Of a DNA stretch of 64,000 nucleotides, positions 45,957 to 57,700 are shown one piece after another. Source of the DNA: Siphonodentalium dalli (Eukaryota; Mollusca; Scaphopoda; Gadilida; Siphonodentaliidae). The notes beneath the pieces are model-generated. The model did no database searches, was not told where the DNA came from, and worked only from the letters and a program-made list of their open reading frames with translations. The DNA lies in assembly GCA_032622095.1 (NCBI GenBank), contig CP136066.1:153969152-154033151 (forward strand). The letters run 5' to 3'. Both the position numbers and the translations under genes were made by a program. Each line of letters starts with the position of its first letter. Within the stretch, counting starts at the first letter, position 1.

Positions 45957-47368
45957 TAGCTCAACCTGGGAGAGGGGATAATGTCATACATTACAGTCAA
46001 CAGAGGGATAAGGAATGCGGAAAGTTTAAATGTTTGACTAATACCAGAGGTCAACCCGAAGAGCCATATTAAGTTTGAGATCAATTGAATGAAAACTGTT
46101 GGCAGTGGGGCATGCCAAACTATTTAGTGATGCAAAGAGTAAAATCCAAGATGGCTGCCATGCTTTTATAGCTCCCATCTGGAAGACTTCTCACTTAGTG
46201 ATCCTCAACACGCCTGTAAATTAAAAAAAACATTTCTCCAGCTGCACAGTGGAATCAAATGTTAAATTCAGATGCATGACTAAATCCTTTGGCACACCCT
46301 ACAGACCAAACATGTTTTTTAATGAAATATGAAAAAATGTTGACGGCTCCCATCTAGTGGCGAAGATCCATATGAAGTATTTAGTGACAATCGGATGAAG
46401 GATTTAGTAATACAAAGAGTAAAGTCCATGATGGTTTGGCGGCCATGTTTTTCAACTAAATTTGACAAAATTTGATGGCTCCCATCTAGCAGTCACTCAG
46501 ATGATCCATATTAAGTATGGTGATGATTGGATGAGGGATGTGGTCAGTAGGGTGTGCCAAAGGATTTAGTCATGCAAAGAGCAAAATCCAAGAAAACTGT
46601 CAGCGGCCATGTTTGTCATAGAAATTTTTTGAAATTTGACAGCTCCCATCTAGAGGTGACCCTAAACATACCTTTTCAAAACATTTCACCAATAAATGCG
46701 GGCTGCAGGGTGTGCCGTAGATTCAAATTTGAAGCCCAAGATACCTGCCAGCATGTTTTTTTTTTAAACAAATTTTGGAAACAATTGATGGCTTCCATCT
46801 AGAGGTCACACCAAAGATCAGTATGAAGTTCGGGAATAATCAGATGGGAAGGATTTAGTCATACAAGAGTAAAATCCAAGTTGGCCACTGGTGGCCATGT
46901 TTTTCAACTAAATTCGGAAATAATAGATAGCTCCCATCTAGTGGTCACCCAGAAGATCCATACGAAGTATGGTGACTATTGGATGTGGCATGTACGGTGT
47001 GCCATAGGATTTAATCATGCAAAGAATAAAATCCAAAATGGCTGTCGGTGGCCATATTTTCAACAAAAATCGTTCAAATTTGATAGCTCCCATCTAGTGG
47101 TAATCGTAAACATGCCTGTACATTTTCAAAACAATTCTCCAATAAATGTGACCTGCAGATGGATTAAATTTGAAATCCAAGCTCAGAAAAATTTAGGTCT
47201 CCCATCTAGGTCAACCTGAAGATCCATATGAAGTTTGGTGATCGGATGAGAGATGTGACCTGTAAGGTGTGGTAAAGGAAATTGTTGACAGACTGAAGCA
47301 TGTACAGATGCAAGGACGGACACTAGACCATGGCAATAGCTCAAACATGACTTTGTCAAGTTGAGCTA
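45957..47368 (-). mobile_element. Minisatellite-cored element, inverted relative of 10843-13424
   Basis: Ends TAGCTCAACC and AAGTTGAGCTA. Its right end carries CCATGGCAATAGCTCAAAC, the complement of the left subterminal block of the other element. Its left 90 bp matches the complement of that element's right end (ACATTACAGTCAA, GGAATGCGGAAAGTT). The core has about eight units of about 150 bp with AAAATCCAAGATGGC and AGCTCCCATCTAG words. Confidence 0.82.
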
Positions 47369-47676
47369 CAAATGTATGAAGCATAAACAAATGAGTTCTC
47401 AAAGTATGACATATATATTTTGAAATTGTCTTTACTTGACTATACTGAAACAATGAACAAATGTATGATAAACTATTCTAAAATTCACAGCTACATTTAC
47501 TAAAGGAATGAAGTAAAATATAGACAAAAGGTCATAAAAATAACTATATAAATAATATGCCATTATTTTCACATGGTATGTCTATACCCAATAATTTATG
47601 CCATAGTCATTTGTGGTAGAGAGAAACAAAAAACAGATAATATTTCATAGAGTATATTGATAGCCTAGTCCATTAA

Positions 47677-47922
47677 CCCTTACATGACTGGAGCTTTCTG
47701 AAATTTTGCGAAAACCCTGTGCCAATGCATTCTCTTATATATGCGAGTCTCCCATAGGTAGCCACACATATATAAGAGCATATATTGGCCTAACAATATT
47801 TACCTTGTAAGCCAGTGAATTCTCTTATATATGTGAGGCTCCTTATAGGAGACTCATATTAAGAAAATACACTGGCACAGGATCTTTAATGTTGCACCAG
47901 CACAGCTCCAGTCATGAAAGGG
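47677..47922. mobile_element. piggyBac-like MITE family 1, copy
   Basis: TTAA on both sides (47673-47676, 47923-47926); ends CCCTTACATGACTGGAGC and GCTCCAGTCATGAAAGGG. Both hairpins present with some decay. Confidence 0.9.
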
Positions 47923-47926
47923 TTAA

Positions 47927-48681
47927 TGGTCAGATATCGACTTCAATATAGGCAGTTTTATCAGGTTTAAAATTTTGGTTGGTTGTCTTTGGGTTTACTT
48001 GCACATAATAAATAAAGCACTGCACTGGTGATGGTTTGGGCGAGAGATCACCGCACCTAATCTGATTGCATCAGGTTTGTGTCATATCCTTCCACCATAC
48101 GTTCCAGTCTAACAAAACTCAGACCGTGTTTCATTTCAATCAACTTACGATGAAAGTAACGAGACGGAGTCAGGATATATATCAGACTGCATCCGTTCTC
48201 ATGTGATAATCACTTATCGAAAACAACACTGTGTGGCTCTATATAATAGTTGTCATATTGAAAGTAATGATGAGCGAATAATCAGTTAGCTCTATCAGCT
48301 GATTATATGATCATACGCAAAGCATAATTAATTACCGCAGGTAAACTATCTGCATATGGATTTTTTTTTTAATTCTTTTCATAATCAGTTGATAAATTGG
48401 AGAATGTTCATTATTGGCTCATCACAGATCGAAAGGATAATATGAAAAATCACCATTTTCCATGAATGTATTATCATGACTTAAAATATCATGCATGCTC
48501 AATATTTACAGGTTATCACAGAAAATAGACATAAACCTGTGAATGATATAGAATAATGTCACTTAAAATCAAATTGAATGTCATGGCTATACAAGGTGTG
48601 ATGTGACTATTAATATTTGTAATAAATTAGTAAAATATGAGCACAATTTAGCCTCTTGTAAAATAAATAACCTATGAAATC
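47927..48681. other. Intergenic, nothing recognised
   Basis: No gene, RNA or repeat family recognised. Confidence 0.5.
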
Positions 48682-49880
48682 ATTAAAGATAGTGCATCTC
48701 TTCCAGGCCACAATTATAATAACATATCAAAACTAATAAAACTAAATTGTGTTTGTTTGTTCGACCGCTTATAGGCAATCAAATGGCTGGACAATCATAG
48801 CTGAAAATTCATATATTGGGGTAATTTGAATCGGGAGCATTATTAGATAGGTCCCGTTTACCTCAGATGTCTTAAAAGAGCACTACCAATGATTTTTTAT
48901 ATATTTTGGCTAGAGGCGACAAAACGGTTGGATCCTCGGAGCTGAATTTTTTACATATGGGTAATTTGACCCGGGGAATATTATTAGATATGTCCTGTTG
49001 AACTCAGATGTCTTAAAAAGGCACTAATAATTAATTTACCTATATAATTAATTATATACCCAAAATGGTTGCAATCTGGTCAGTGAAAATTGAAACACGG
49101 GGATAAATTGACCCGTAGCATGTCATCAGATAGATGCCGTTGACCTCAGATGACTTAAAGGGGAAAATGTGAGCAAAGAAGAGCATTCGTTATCAGCTTA
49201 CAATATATGTTGGAAAATTGGTACAGATGGGTCACCTGACCAGGGGATTGTCATGGAATAGGCGCATTTGACCTCGGATGTCTTAATAAATAAATTATAT
49301 GACCAATAAAGAGCGTTTATTATAAGGGAAAATAGGTGCACAATATTAAAATGACACGGGAACAGGGTGCTGTTGACCTCAAATGACTTAAAGAGACTCT
49401 AATAATTAGCAATAAAGAGCGTTTATTATCAACTTAAAACTAATAAATTAGGCATTCTTCACCCGAGCAACGCCGGGTAGCCCAGCTAGTATGTTATAAA
49501 ACCTGATTCCAAGATTACAAATAGCTTTTTTTGTGAATAAAACAGAAGATTAACTATATTTTTTGTCTATCAAAGTATAATAAAGTAGTTGTTTCTGATT
49601 CAGCCAAGTGTACGTGGCAGCCAAATCTCTTCTATTGGAAATTACTTTGACCTTGGGGAGGATGGGGGCCTCCAAACATTTCCGCGATATTTTTCTTTTA
49701 AAAAATAGCAACATTTTTACTGTCCCGTTTTGAATGTAGGTTTTATATGAGCGATATTCTAAATAAAATCATTATTAATTGAAAGAAGCTTTTCCAGGCA
49801 GGTATTCTTGATTCATATGTACTATTTTGTAACCCGGAATCAAAATAAAACTTGATAGGAGAAGATACACTATCTTTAAC
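48682..49880 (+). mobile_element. MITE family D copy interrupted by a Helitron
   Basis: Start TTAAAGATAGTGCATCTCTTCC at 48682, end GAAGATACACTATCTTTAA at about 49880. The sequence breaks at AACATA|TC (48726) and resumes at 49490. Confidence 0.78.
48727..49489 (+). mobile_element. Non-autonomous Helitron with minisatellite core
   Basis: Starts TC after an A and ends CTAG before a T. Just inside the end is the hairpin ACCCGAGCAACGCCGGGT. Insertion between A and T, TC start, hairpin and CTAG end are the Helitron signature. The core has about five units of about 135 bp, each with TTGACCTCAGATGTCTTAA. 763 bp, non-coding. A core-unit relic lies at 63510-63610. Confidence 0.88.
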
Positions 49881-49976
49881 ATTTAAAATCAAATTGAATC
49901 TCAGGGTTTCATAAGGTGCTATGTGATCAGTGTTAATAAATTAGTAAAATATGACAACAATTCATTCTCTTGTACA

Positions 49977-50903
49977 CAGAGACCAACCTAGTGGGCGACT
50001 TGCGAGACATCTTCTCTCTAATATGTGCCACTTCTCCCTATTTTGTCCCAGGGAGAAGTGACTTCTCTATCATATACCATTATGCATACTAGTATGTCCC
50101 TAACAGCATATTTAAAGTATATTTACTGATTATAATGGTGTTCTTACTCACTATAATGGTGTTATAAATTAACTTTTGTATCTGTATAATACTCATTAGA
50201 TCATAGAAGGGTGTAAATTGAACTTCAGCATAAGTTACTTCTCCCTAATAGCCAAACAGGGAGAAGTGACTTACCTTACTCGTATTTAAATTTGCGCAGT
50301 ACTATTTTTCTCGCACCCTTCGGTGCGCGAATTTAAAACTGAGCTAAAAATAGTAAGACTCACAAGTTTAATCTAAACCACAATCCATGCATATGAGATA
50401 AAAGAGTGCTATGTTGCTGAGTTTACATATATATTATGAACGGTTGAATAGACAATTACGCATATACATGCATGCATATACATGTATTTACATTCAGCTA
50501 ACCGCTATCAAGACCAATGCTCACAATTCAAGCGACAAATCATGGTAACATAGACATTGTTGAAATGCTTGTATAAGAAAAATGCTAATAGTCCAGGTTG
50601 CAACAAAATTATCGTGTATGTAGTTACTAGTTTATTGTCTACACGATGTAAATCCGCCGCGATGGTGTTTAATATACACATATACTACATGTATCTACAG
50701 CAATGACTAAGAGCCGAAACTGTCATCAGCTCCAAGATATACGAAAATATCACGGAAATATTACGAAAATAGTTTTCTCAGTTTTGAATTCGCGCAGCAA
50801 GGTGCGCGAATTTAAAGTGCGCGAATTCAAAACTGAGCGAAAAATAGTACTGCGCGAATTTAAATACGAGTAAGTTACCCAATTTAAAACCTCTAGGCTG
50901 GTC
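49977..50903. mobile_element. hAT-like element carrying a nested insert
   Basis: Ends CAGAGACCAACCTAG and CTAGGCTGGTCCCTG. Repeated CTTCTCCCT / AGGGAGAAGTGACTT words follow the left end. No clear target duplication, so an old copy. Confidence 0.6.
50275..50874. mobile_element. 600-bp inverted-repeat element, TTAC target
   Basis: Ends CTTACTCGTATTTAAATTTG and CGAATTTAAATACGAGTAAG with TTAC outside on both sides. Inverted inner words GCGCAGTACTATTTTTC and GAAAAATAGTACTGCGCG. Superfamily not identified. Confidence 0.75.
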
Positions 50904-50943
50904 CCTGCTGAAGGCTTGTTTCAACTATTAATAGAAACATCTA

Positions 50944-51142
50944 CAGTAATGCCCTAAATAATCAACTCCTTAACCACAGCAGAATTATAGGTAATTTTTC
51001 AGGATTTAGTCCAGAATTTGGCTTGTTGCCATTCTGTGAGAGCTTTCCGATGAATGGCAACAAGCCATATTTCCAACTAAATCCTGAAAATTTTCCCATA
51101 ATTCTGCTGTGGTTAAGGAGTCAATTATTTAGGGCATTACTG
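50944..51142. mobile_element. Mariner-like palindromic MITE, full copy
   Basis: TA-flanked, CAGTAATGCCCTAAATAAT to GGGCATTACTG, 199 bp, almost perfectly palindromic except for a small centre. Confidence 0.88.
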
Positions 51143-51417
51143 TAGGTTCATAATCACCAACCGACTTTATATTTACTCAAGGGGGTTTATACTGGCCAAT
51201 ATCAGGCCACCCAGGGTATCTGGTCAATGCTCGCATAACTTCGAGGCTGCTATACGTCCGTACTGATATACGATTTGAGGGTGCTAACAATAGAGTTCTC
51301 CCTCTTGTAAGATATGCTCCAAACGTTTTCGCCAGTTTTCTGTTCTAAAATTAGACCCTTTTACTATACCTGGATTATATGAGAAAATTTTTAAATAAAA
51401 TTTATATTAATTGATAG

Positions 51418-51726
51418 CATCAATAAATCACCCTCTGGGGACCTCATTCTGCTTTGGCCTCATCTTTTTTAGTTTAGTTTTACTATATCTCAAAATTGGC
51501 AGACGACACATTGCATAAACGAGAATCCCAATGGGTGTACATCACAATATTGACCATTTGTGAATTTCAATATGAGTCTATGTCTCCCATAGCAGATGAG
51601 GCCATGCAGAATGAGGTCCCCAGAGGGTGAATTTGGTGAAGCTAGCCCGCTATGCAGGACAGAATCACTAAATTCACCCTCTGGGGACCTCATTCTGCAA
51701 ATGACAGGCACGCTAAACTCAGGCTT
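51418..51726. mobile_element. Palindromic MITE (CAGAATGAGG family), left-truncated
   Basis: Half of the left hairpin, the spacer, a complete right hairpin and the end GACAGGCACGCTAAACTCAG. It is inserted in a MITE D copy whose ends are near 51265 and 51775. Confidence 0.8.
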
Positions 51727-51775
51727 GCCTGGAATCTATATATAACTTGCTAGGAAGGGATACACTATCTTTAAT

Positions 51776-52535
51776 CTAATATATATTTTGGGACTTCTGT
51801 CTGTTTGTTAGCTATGGCCGGGAAAACGGATGGACCGGTTGAGCTCAAACTTCCAATCTTAAGGATTAAAAACCCACAGGCAGTGTTTACCGCCGTTTTG
51901 GAGAAGCTCCGTGCACCCCTTCTCCACTTCCAGTCACCAAAATGACCGTCCTTGGCACTGTGGGGTTAATTCGCGTTGATAGTTAAAGAGCTTTCGTATC
52001 CGCAGTGTCGTTGATAAAGAGCGTATGCGTGTAGTCTGATTCTTATGTCTCGGGCCAGACGTGAGTGTGTCTGTATCCAGACATGAGCGTGTTGTTTGAT
52101 TCTTATGTCTGTCTTCGTACTTGGGGGTTCCAAAGGACGGGGGAGATTTTCATCGGGTAAGTTTTTCCGCCCGAGGTGATCTTCACCTTGAAACGGGTAC
52201 CCACAAACGTACCTCTTTTAGGGACAGGTACCATCACGGGACGGGTACCATCATTTCTCTTGATTAAAAAGGCAGAATTAACTCAAATTAAATAAAAAAA
52301 TTAACGGATTGCGACGAAATTTGATACCTAGGGATACTTTTGTTGGGGGAGTGTTTTCGACGGGTCAAATCGTTACCCCGACCTGACCTTGACCTTCAAA
52401 ATGGTCAATTCAAGGTCAACACCCGGACGAAGTCGGGTCATGATCACCTGCTAGCAAGATGTAAAATTGGTTTCATAAACATGACCTGAAGATCTAGACC
52501 TTAATACATTGTTGTCAGTTTTGTATGGTCTCCAG
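51776..52535. other. Intergenic, unclassified repeat-like sequence
   Basis: Direct repeats TTGATTCTTATGTCT (near 52037 and 52097) and several ACGGGTACC words; no gene signal. Probably an unidentified element. Confidence 0.4.
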
Positions 52536-52539
52536 TTAA

Positions 52540-52725
52540 CCCTTCTATACTAAATGGATTTTCCCAGTCAGTTAAAAAGTTTACATCGGGATGGTCTATT
52601 ATTAATTTGGAGGGATGTTAAGGTGATAAAAGCAGACAACATTTTAATACATGTACAAGTGCAGAAGGAGCCCAAGTTATTGATGGAAATGTTTAGATAA
52701 TAATTTTAAAATTAAAATAACTCAT
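52540..52725. mobile_element. piggyBac-like MITE family 2, truncated
   Basis: TTAA at 52536-52539, then CCCTTCTATACTAAATGG; right half lost. Confidence 0.7.
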
Positions 52726-53341
52726 ACTAAAGAAGGTCTATCTCTTTCCAGTAAGTTTTATATAGACATGTATAATATAATAGATATGAATCAAGGACAC
52801 CTGTCCGGAAAATCTTTTAACAATTAATATCAACTTTATTTAGAATTACGTGGGACAGTTTATGGGCTATTTTTGGAACAGATATCAGCGTGAAAAGTTC
52901 AGAGCATACCAAGAAAGAGAACTATATCTTGTTAGCAATCTCAATAATGGAAATGCAGGTTAGTTAAGAGGTTTACCATGAGTTATGATCGAAATAAACC
53001 GCTTTGTTATGCCTTTATTTGGGAGCCTTTATTCAGCGTCGGGGGGACTTGCGGCCCCTGCACAAAGGCCTGTGGCCCCTTTGTGCATTAGGGGCTTGTG
53101 GCCTGTGTGTGCTTTGCGCACATGACAGACAGATCCTACTCTTTTATATATATTGATAATATCATTATGCTACTTCAATATATCATCGGGCAAATAGGTT
53201 CATATTGGACAGATATATTGACATTGGTTCATATTGGACTTATTTGGTTCTGATATAAACCCACATTGGACGTTGTTCTGTTGGATGGCGCGGGCCACGG
53301 TGAAAACACATCTATAAAGAGCATACATCTGGTGCAGAAAT

Positions 53342-53690
53342 AGGCCATAGTGAGCATATTTGTTTTTTTATTTATTTAATTAAAAAAAATTTAATAAAAT
53401 TTTTAAACAAATAAAGCTGTTATAACTTTTTCCAGGGAACCCCGTGTCACAACACCAAATTTGGTTCAAATCTGACCAGCTGTCCGGGAGAAAAATCCGG
53501 ACAGACAGACAGGCCATAGTGAGCATATTTGTTTTTTTGTTATTTATTTAATTAAATGTTTTTTAATAAATTTAAAAAAAAAATAAAGCTGTTATAACCT
53601 TTGCCAGGGAACCCCGTGTCACAACACCAAATTTGGTTGAAATCGGACCAGCTGTTTGGGAGAAAAATCCAGACAGACAGACAGATTCTA
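53342..53690. repeat. 169-bp tandem duplication
   Basis: Two units, each starting AGGCCATAGTGAGCATATTTG and ending in GACAGACAGACAG; the second begins at 53511. Similar sequence occurs inverted at 55758-56000. Confidence 0.8.
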
Positions 53691-53706
53691 CTCTTTTATA
53701 TATATA

Positions 53707-54006
53707 CTAGCCGATGAGCCCGACGTTGTCCGGGCTATTCAAAAACCAAATTTCCAGTCGATAGCTATTCAAAAACCAAATTTCAAGTCGATAGCTCCAC
53801 CCGTTTCCGAGATCTGGTCTGCGCATGCGCGAAGCTGGCGTCGCACGGGCTCGCCAATACGACAACGTCCACCGCCTGGTCAAACTACACACACGTACCA
53901 AGTTTCGTCCCGATCGGTCGAGAATCGTAGATTTGTATAAATGACAAACATACAGACAAACATACAGACAGACAGACAGACAGAGGTCTTCAAAATATAT
54001 ATGAGA
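53707..54006 (-). mobile_element. Short Helitron-like element
   Basis: Read on the minus strand it starts TC (TCTCATATATATTTTGAAG) and ends with hairpin GCCCGGACAACGTCGGGC near CTAG, again between A and T. 300 bp with one copy of the AAATTTCAAGTCGATAG unit and a (CAGA)n run. Confidence 0.78.
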
Positions 54007-54118
54007 TATAGATAATATACCACATCTTCAGTTTTATCTGTATTTTATTCACATAATAGCTATGTGTAGTCTTGAAATTTGGATTTATAAAACTTTTGTT
54101 GCCCAGAAGAGATAGATT

Positions 54119-54454
54119 AAAAATTATCACTAATATAAAATATCAAACATAAAAAAGTATCAATTGATTGCATTACATGTGTTAATTGCGACAATGAAGT
54201 GAGTAATAAAATAATGAGTAGATGCAGTGTCCTGATGCAAGATCAGTGCTTTATTCAAGTAACTGGCTTCATGCAGTCTTTTAAAACACCAAGGATGACT
54301 GTCGATAGACAAATCAACTGTAAATTCAAGATGTCTGAAAACATGATAATGATACTGGCAAAAAAGGGAATTGTTGATAATACTTTCTGCTGAAAATACA
54401 TATCAACATGGATTTCTCATTAAATATAGGAACAATGTCAATAATAATTTCTTA
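54119..54454. other. 3' flank of the DUF229 gene
   Basis: Holds the likely 3' untranslated region with AATAAA on the minus strand at 54250; nothing else recognised. Confidence 0.5.
54250..54255 (-). terminator. Possible poly(A) signal of the DUF229 gene (AATAAA)
   Basis: TTTATT on the plus strand reads AATAAA on the coding strand, about 200 bp beyond the stop codon. Distance and sequence are typical; nothing else confirms it. Confidence 0.4.
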
Positions 54455-54751
54455 TCAACTTTCTTTCATAGAATTTTTATGAACTTCCTTACAAAAGCAA
54501 AATTTACGGAGACTAGGAAACTTATTCTCAATACATGACGGCTCATTTCCATAGACACTGAGTCGACTAATCTCAGCAGCCGATACCTCGTATTTCTCGT
54601 CTTTCACTGTGTACTGCACTGTCGCCTCGTATAATGCGTTATTTGGGCTCGTTTCTATGGTGATTTGGAAATGTGCCACATCAAGGTTTATCTCCTTACT
54701 GAAATTAGCCACTCTATTGTCTGCATCTTTGGTTTTGATGAACTTCAGAAC
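54455..54751 (-). CDS. DUF229 gene, last coding exon
   Basis: The acceptor is gatttcag next to 54751. It encodes 98 residues (VLKFIKTKDADNR, then a beta-rich tail with a Cys-containing end) and stops with TGA at 54455-54457. It follows exon 2 in phase 0. The strand-rich C-terminal tail is normal for DUF229 proteins. Confidence 0.9.
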   Translation of the reverse strand, partial: VLKFIKTKDADNRVANFSKEINLDVAHFQITIETSPNNALYEATVQYTVKDEKYEVSAAEISRLSVYGNEPSCIENKFPSLRKFCFCKEVHKNSMKES

Positions 54752-57700
54752 CTGAAATCAGAGCATGATGAAATAGTAAGAATTAAAGATAGTGTGTCTC
54801 TTCCTATCATGTTTTATCTATATATATATACTAGCAGGTTAGCCCGCCACTGGCGGCATTCGTCTCATGGCTTTGTTTCAGAAACATGACATTTTATAAA
54901 TTTAACCAAATTTCAAGTCGATAGCTCCACCCGTTTCCGAGATCTGGTCTGCGCATGCGCGAAGCTTGCGTCGCACGGGCTCGGCGACCCGATAAAATTC
55001 GTATCCGGGGCAAGATACATTCACATAGCAAATTTCAAGTCGATAGTTCCACCTGTTTCCGAGATCTCGTCTGCGCACGCGCTGCACGGGCGTCGCACGG
55101 GCTCGGCGACCCGATAAAATTCGTATCCGGGGCAAGATACATTCACATAGCAAATTTCAAGTCGATAGCTCCACCCGTTTCCGAGATCTCGTCTGCGCAT
55201 GCGCGAAGCTGGCGTCGCACGGGCTCGGCAACCCGATAAAATTTGTATCCGGGGCAAGATACATTCACATAGCAAATTTCAAGTCGATAGCTCCACCCGT
55301 TTCCGAGATAACGCATTCTTTGTTTTTCAATGAGTTAATTCATGGTACGCGCCCTCCCCATCCTAAACTTCAGAGCGGACAGTCAATTAATCCCGTCGTG
55401 AAAGTCGAGATAATTGCATTTCGTCCGCATCCGTATTTCGGACGCATGGGGTCAGTCGTTTAACCACGTCCATTGGAATCCGCATCCATATTTCGGACGC
55501 ATGGGGTCAGTCGTTTAGCCACGTCCATTGCAATAAAGAGCATTGATTGTTAACACCTCCGTATAAGGTCAATATAAAGATCGTTGATGTCTTAACGGGT
55601 GCTCTGAGCTTCTCCAAAACGCGACCACGGCGGTGTCGGTGGTATTTTACACTTATATACGAGCTCAATCTGTACACGCGTTTTCGATTCTATGAAGTAC
55701 CCATACACATATATATATATATACATATATACGGAAGTCTCAAAATATATATATAGATATAAAAGAGTAGGATCTATCCGTCCGACTGTTTGTCCGGATT
55801 TTTCTCCCAGACCCCTACACCAGTTTCAACCAAATTTGGTGTGGTGACTCATGGTACTCTGGTGGAGTTTATAACAGCTTTTTTTTTTATTTTGATTTAA
55901 ATAAAAAATAAAAATGTTCGTTAAATTGAACAAGGAGCTGAATTAAAAACAAAAATTTAATTTGTGTTTATTTATGTGTGCAAAGCACACACAGCACGGC
56001 CCCTAACACTAAATAAGCTCCAGTCATGGAAGGGTTAACCCTTTCTTTACTAGATACTCATTGACAAGTATGGTAAGACTGTTCTCTAAGAATATCTTCA
56101 TACATGTATAACAATTAACTGAACAATTCTTACCAATTTATAGGAATACTTGTATTTCCATTTAGTCCATTGCTGTCTGCTTATATTTCCAGAACATCCC
56201 TCCAGAATAATAATAGAACATTCCAATTTATATTTGTATAACTTTGTGGGATAATCCATTTAGTAAATAAAGGGGTTAATGCTACTAACCTTCTCATTTG
56301 GAACCACAAGGTAAGCGAATAATGTTGACTTTAGCGTTAACTTTTGGCACTGGTCTCTTAAATTTTCTGTTTCAGCATTTATAACATTGACTACTTTATG
56401 GACGGATTTGATAACCCTGTCATCAGTCAGTTCCATATCCTCTTGTTGAAGACAGGAACACCAGTGCATCGCTACACCAGCAGATGCACACGTCCTATTT
56501 AACGGAATTGCCTGAAACAGACTTATTCCCCTTTGATTGTGCTTAACTGGTTTTGTTAATCGATCAAGTTCAAGAATGTCTAACAGTGTTTCATGGATGT
56601 CAAAAGGTGTTGTCAATTTTTTGGAATTTTCTTGTAAGTTATTGTAGTACTTTGAATATTTCTTCCTAAACCACTTTGGAAGGTGGACTGACATAAAAGG
56701 AAGGCGCTCCTCTAGCTTCCCCTGCACTGTTTTTCGAACACGACTGTATCTGGCACCATGATCTGCCATCACTATGAGTACAGTGTTGTTCAAAATATTT
56801 TGGTCTGAGAACTTTTTCAATAACCTGTGAAAATCTTCATCCATGTACTGTCCAGGGTTATTGTCCCAGTGTGTCAGCTCTGAGCTGAACGAGAATGCAA
56901 ATTTAGAAATGTTTTTATATTTATGGAAGAAATCGTCAATGTAATCAAACATGTACTTATGATGTGGGTTTGCTCCAGTGCAGAAACGTTGACTCCGGTC
57001 TCGTAAACCAGATTCCCATATGGCCTGCCAGAAAGGCCGCATATAATGATCGGTGGGAACATTTTCGAAGCCATTCAGTCTTAGATTGAAGGCTCCGATA
57101 GATGGTTCATCCTCAGCCAATAATGTTACGTATCCCTTCTGTTCATACTCATACCACAGGAGTGGGTATATATCCACATAGTGCGATCCCGATTCCTCTT
57201 TTCGTGTATCTGGTAATTCTGTTTCAGTTTTACCTGCAATAACATAAAAACTAATTAAGAAATGAAAACTCAATTTTAGTTCATTTTATTGCAAGATTTT
57301 GTAGTATTTTTAATATTTTTTCCAAAAATATTTTAAAGACGGAATAACATAAAGAGGAGTAATCTGGAATATAATTTTACTATGTACAGTTATGTCCTAA
57401 ATAATCGACTCCTTGACCACAGCAGAATTATGGGTAACTTTTCAGGATTTAGTCGGAAATATGACTTGTTGCCATTCATAGGAAAGCTCTCACCGATTAA
57501 ATCCTGAAAAGTTACCCATAATTCTGCTGTGGTCAAGGAGTCAATTATTTAGGGCATTACTGTATGTCAATGAATATTAAAAATGAGATAGGATTTTAAA
57601 GTAAGAGATTGTTAGTGCATCCCTATGATTAGAATGATATGGATTTATGGTTGGTAACATGAGGCTACACGATTTTAACCCTTTCATTACTGGAGCTTAC

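Larger units (their letters stand above)
52728..54118 (-). mobile_element. MITE family D inverted copy, split by later insertions
   Basis: The left part 52728-52960 contains GGACACCTGTCCGGAAAA and TGTTAGCAATCTC; the rest resumes at 54007 (CTTCAGTTTTATCTG) and ends near AGAAGAGATAGATTAAA. About 1 kb of nested sequence lies between. Confidence 0.65.

Noticed and set aside
53656-53940. 94-codon open frame with repeated peptides
   Set aside because: It lies across the Helitron-like element and its duplicated AAATTTCAAGTCG unit; the repeats are of DNA origin.
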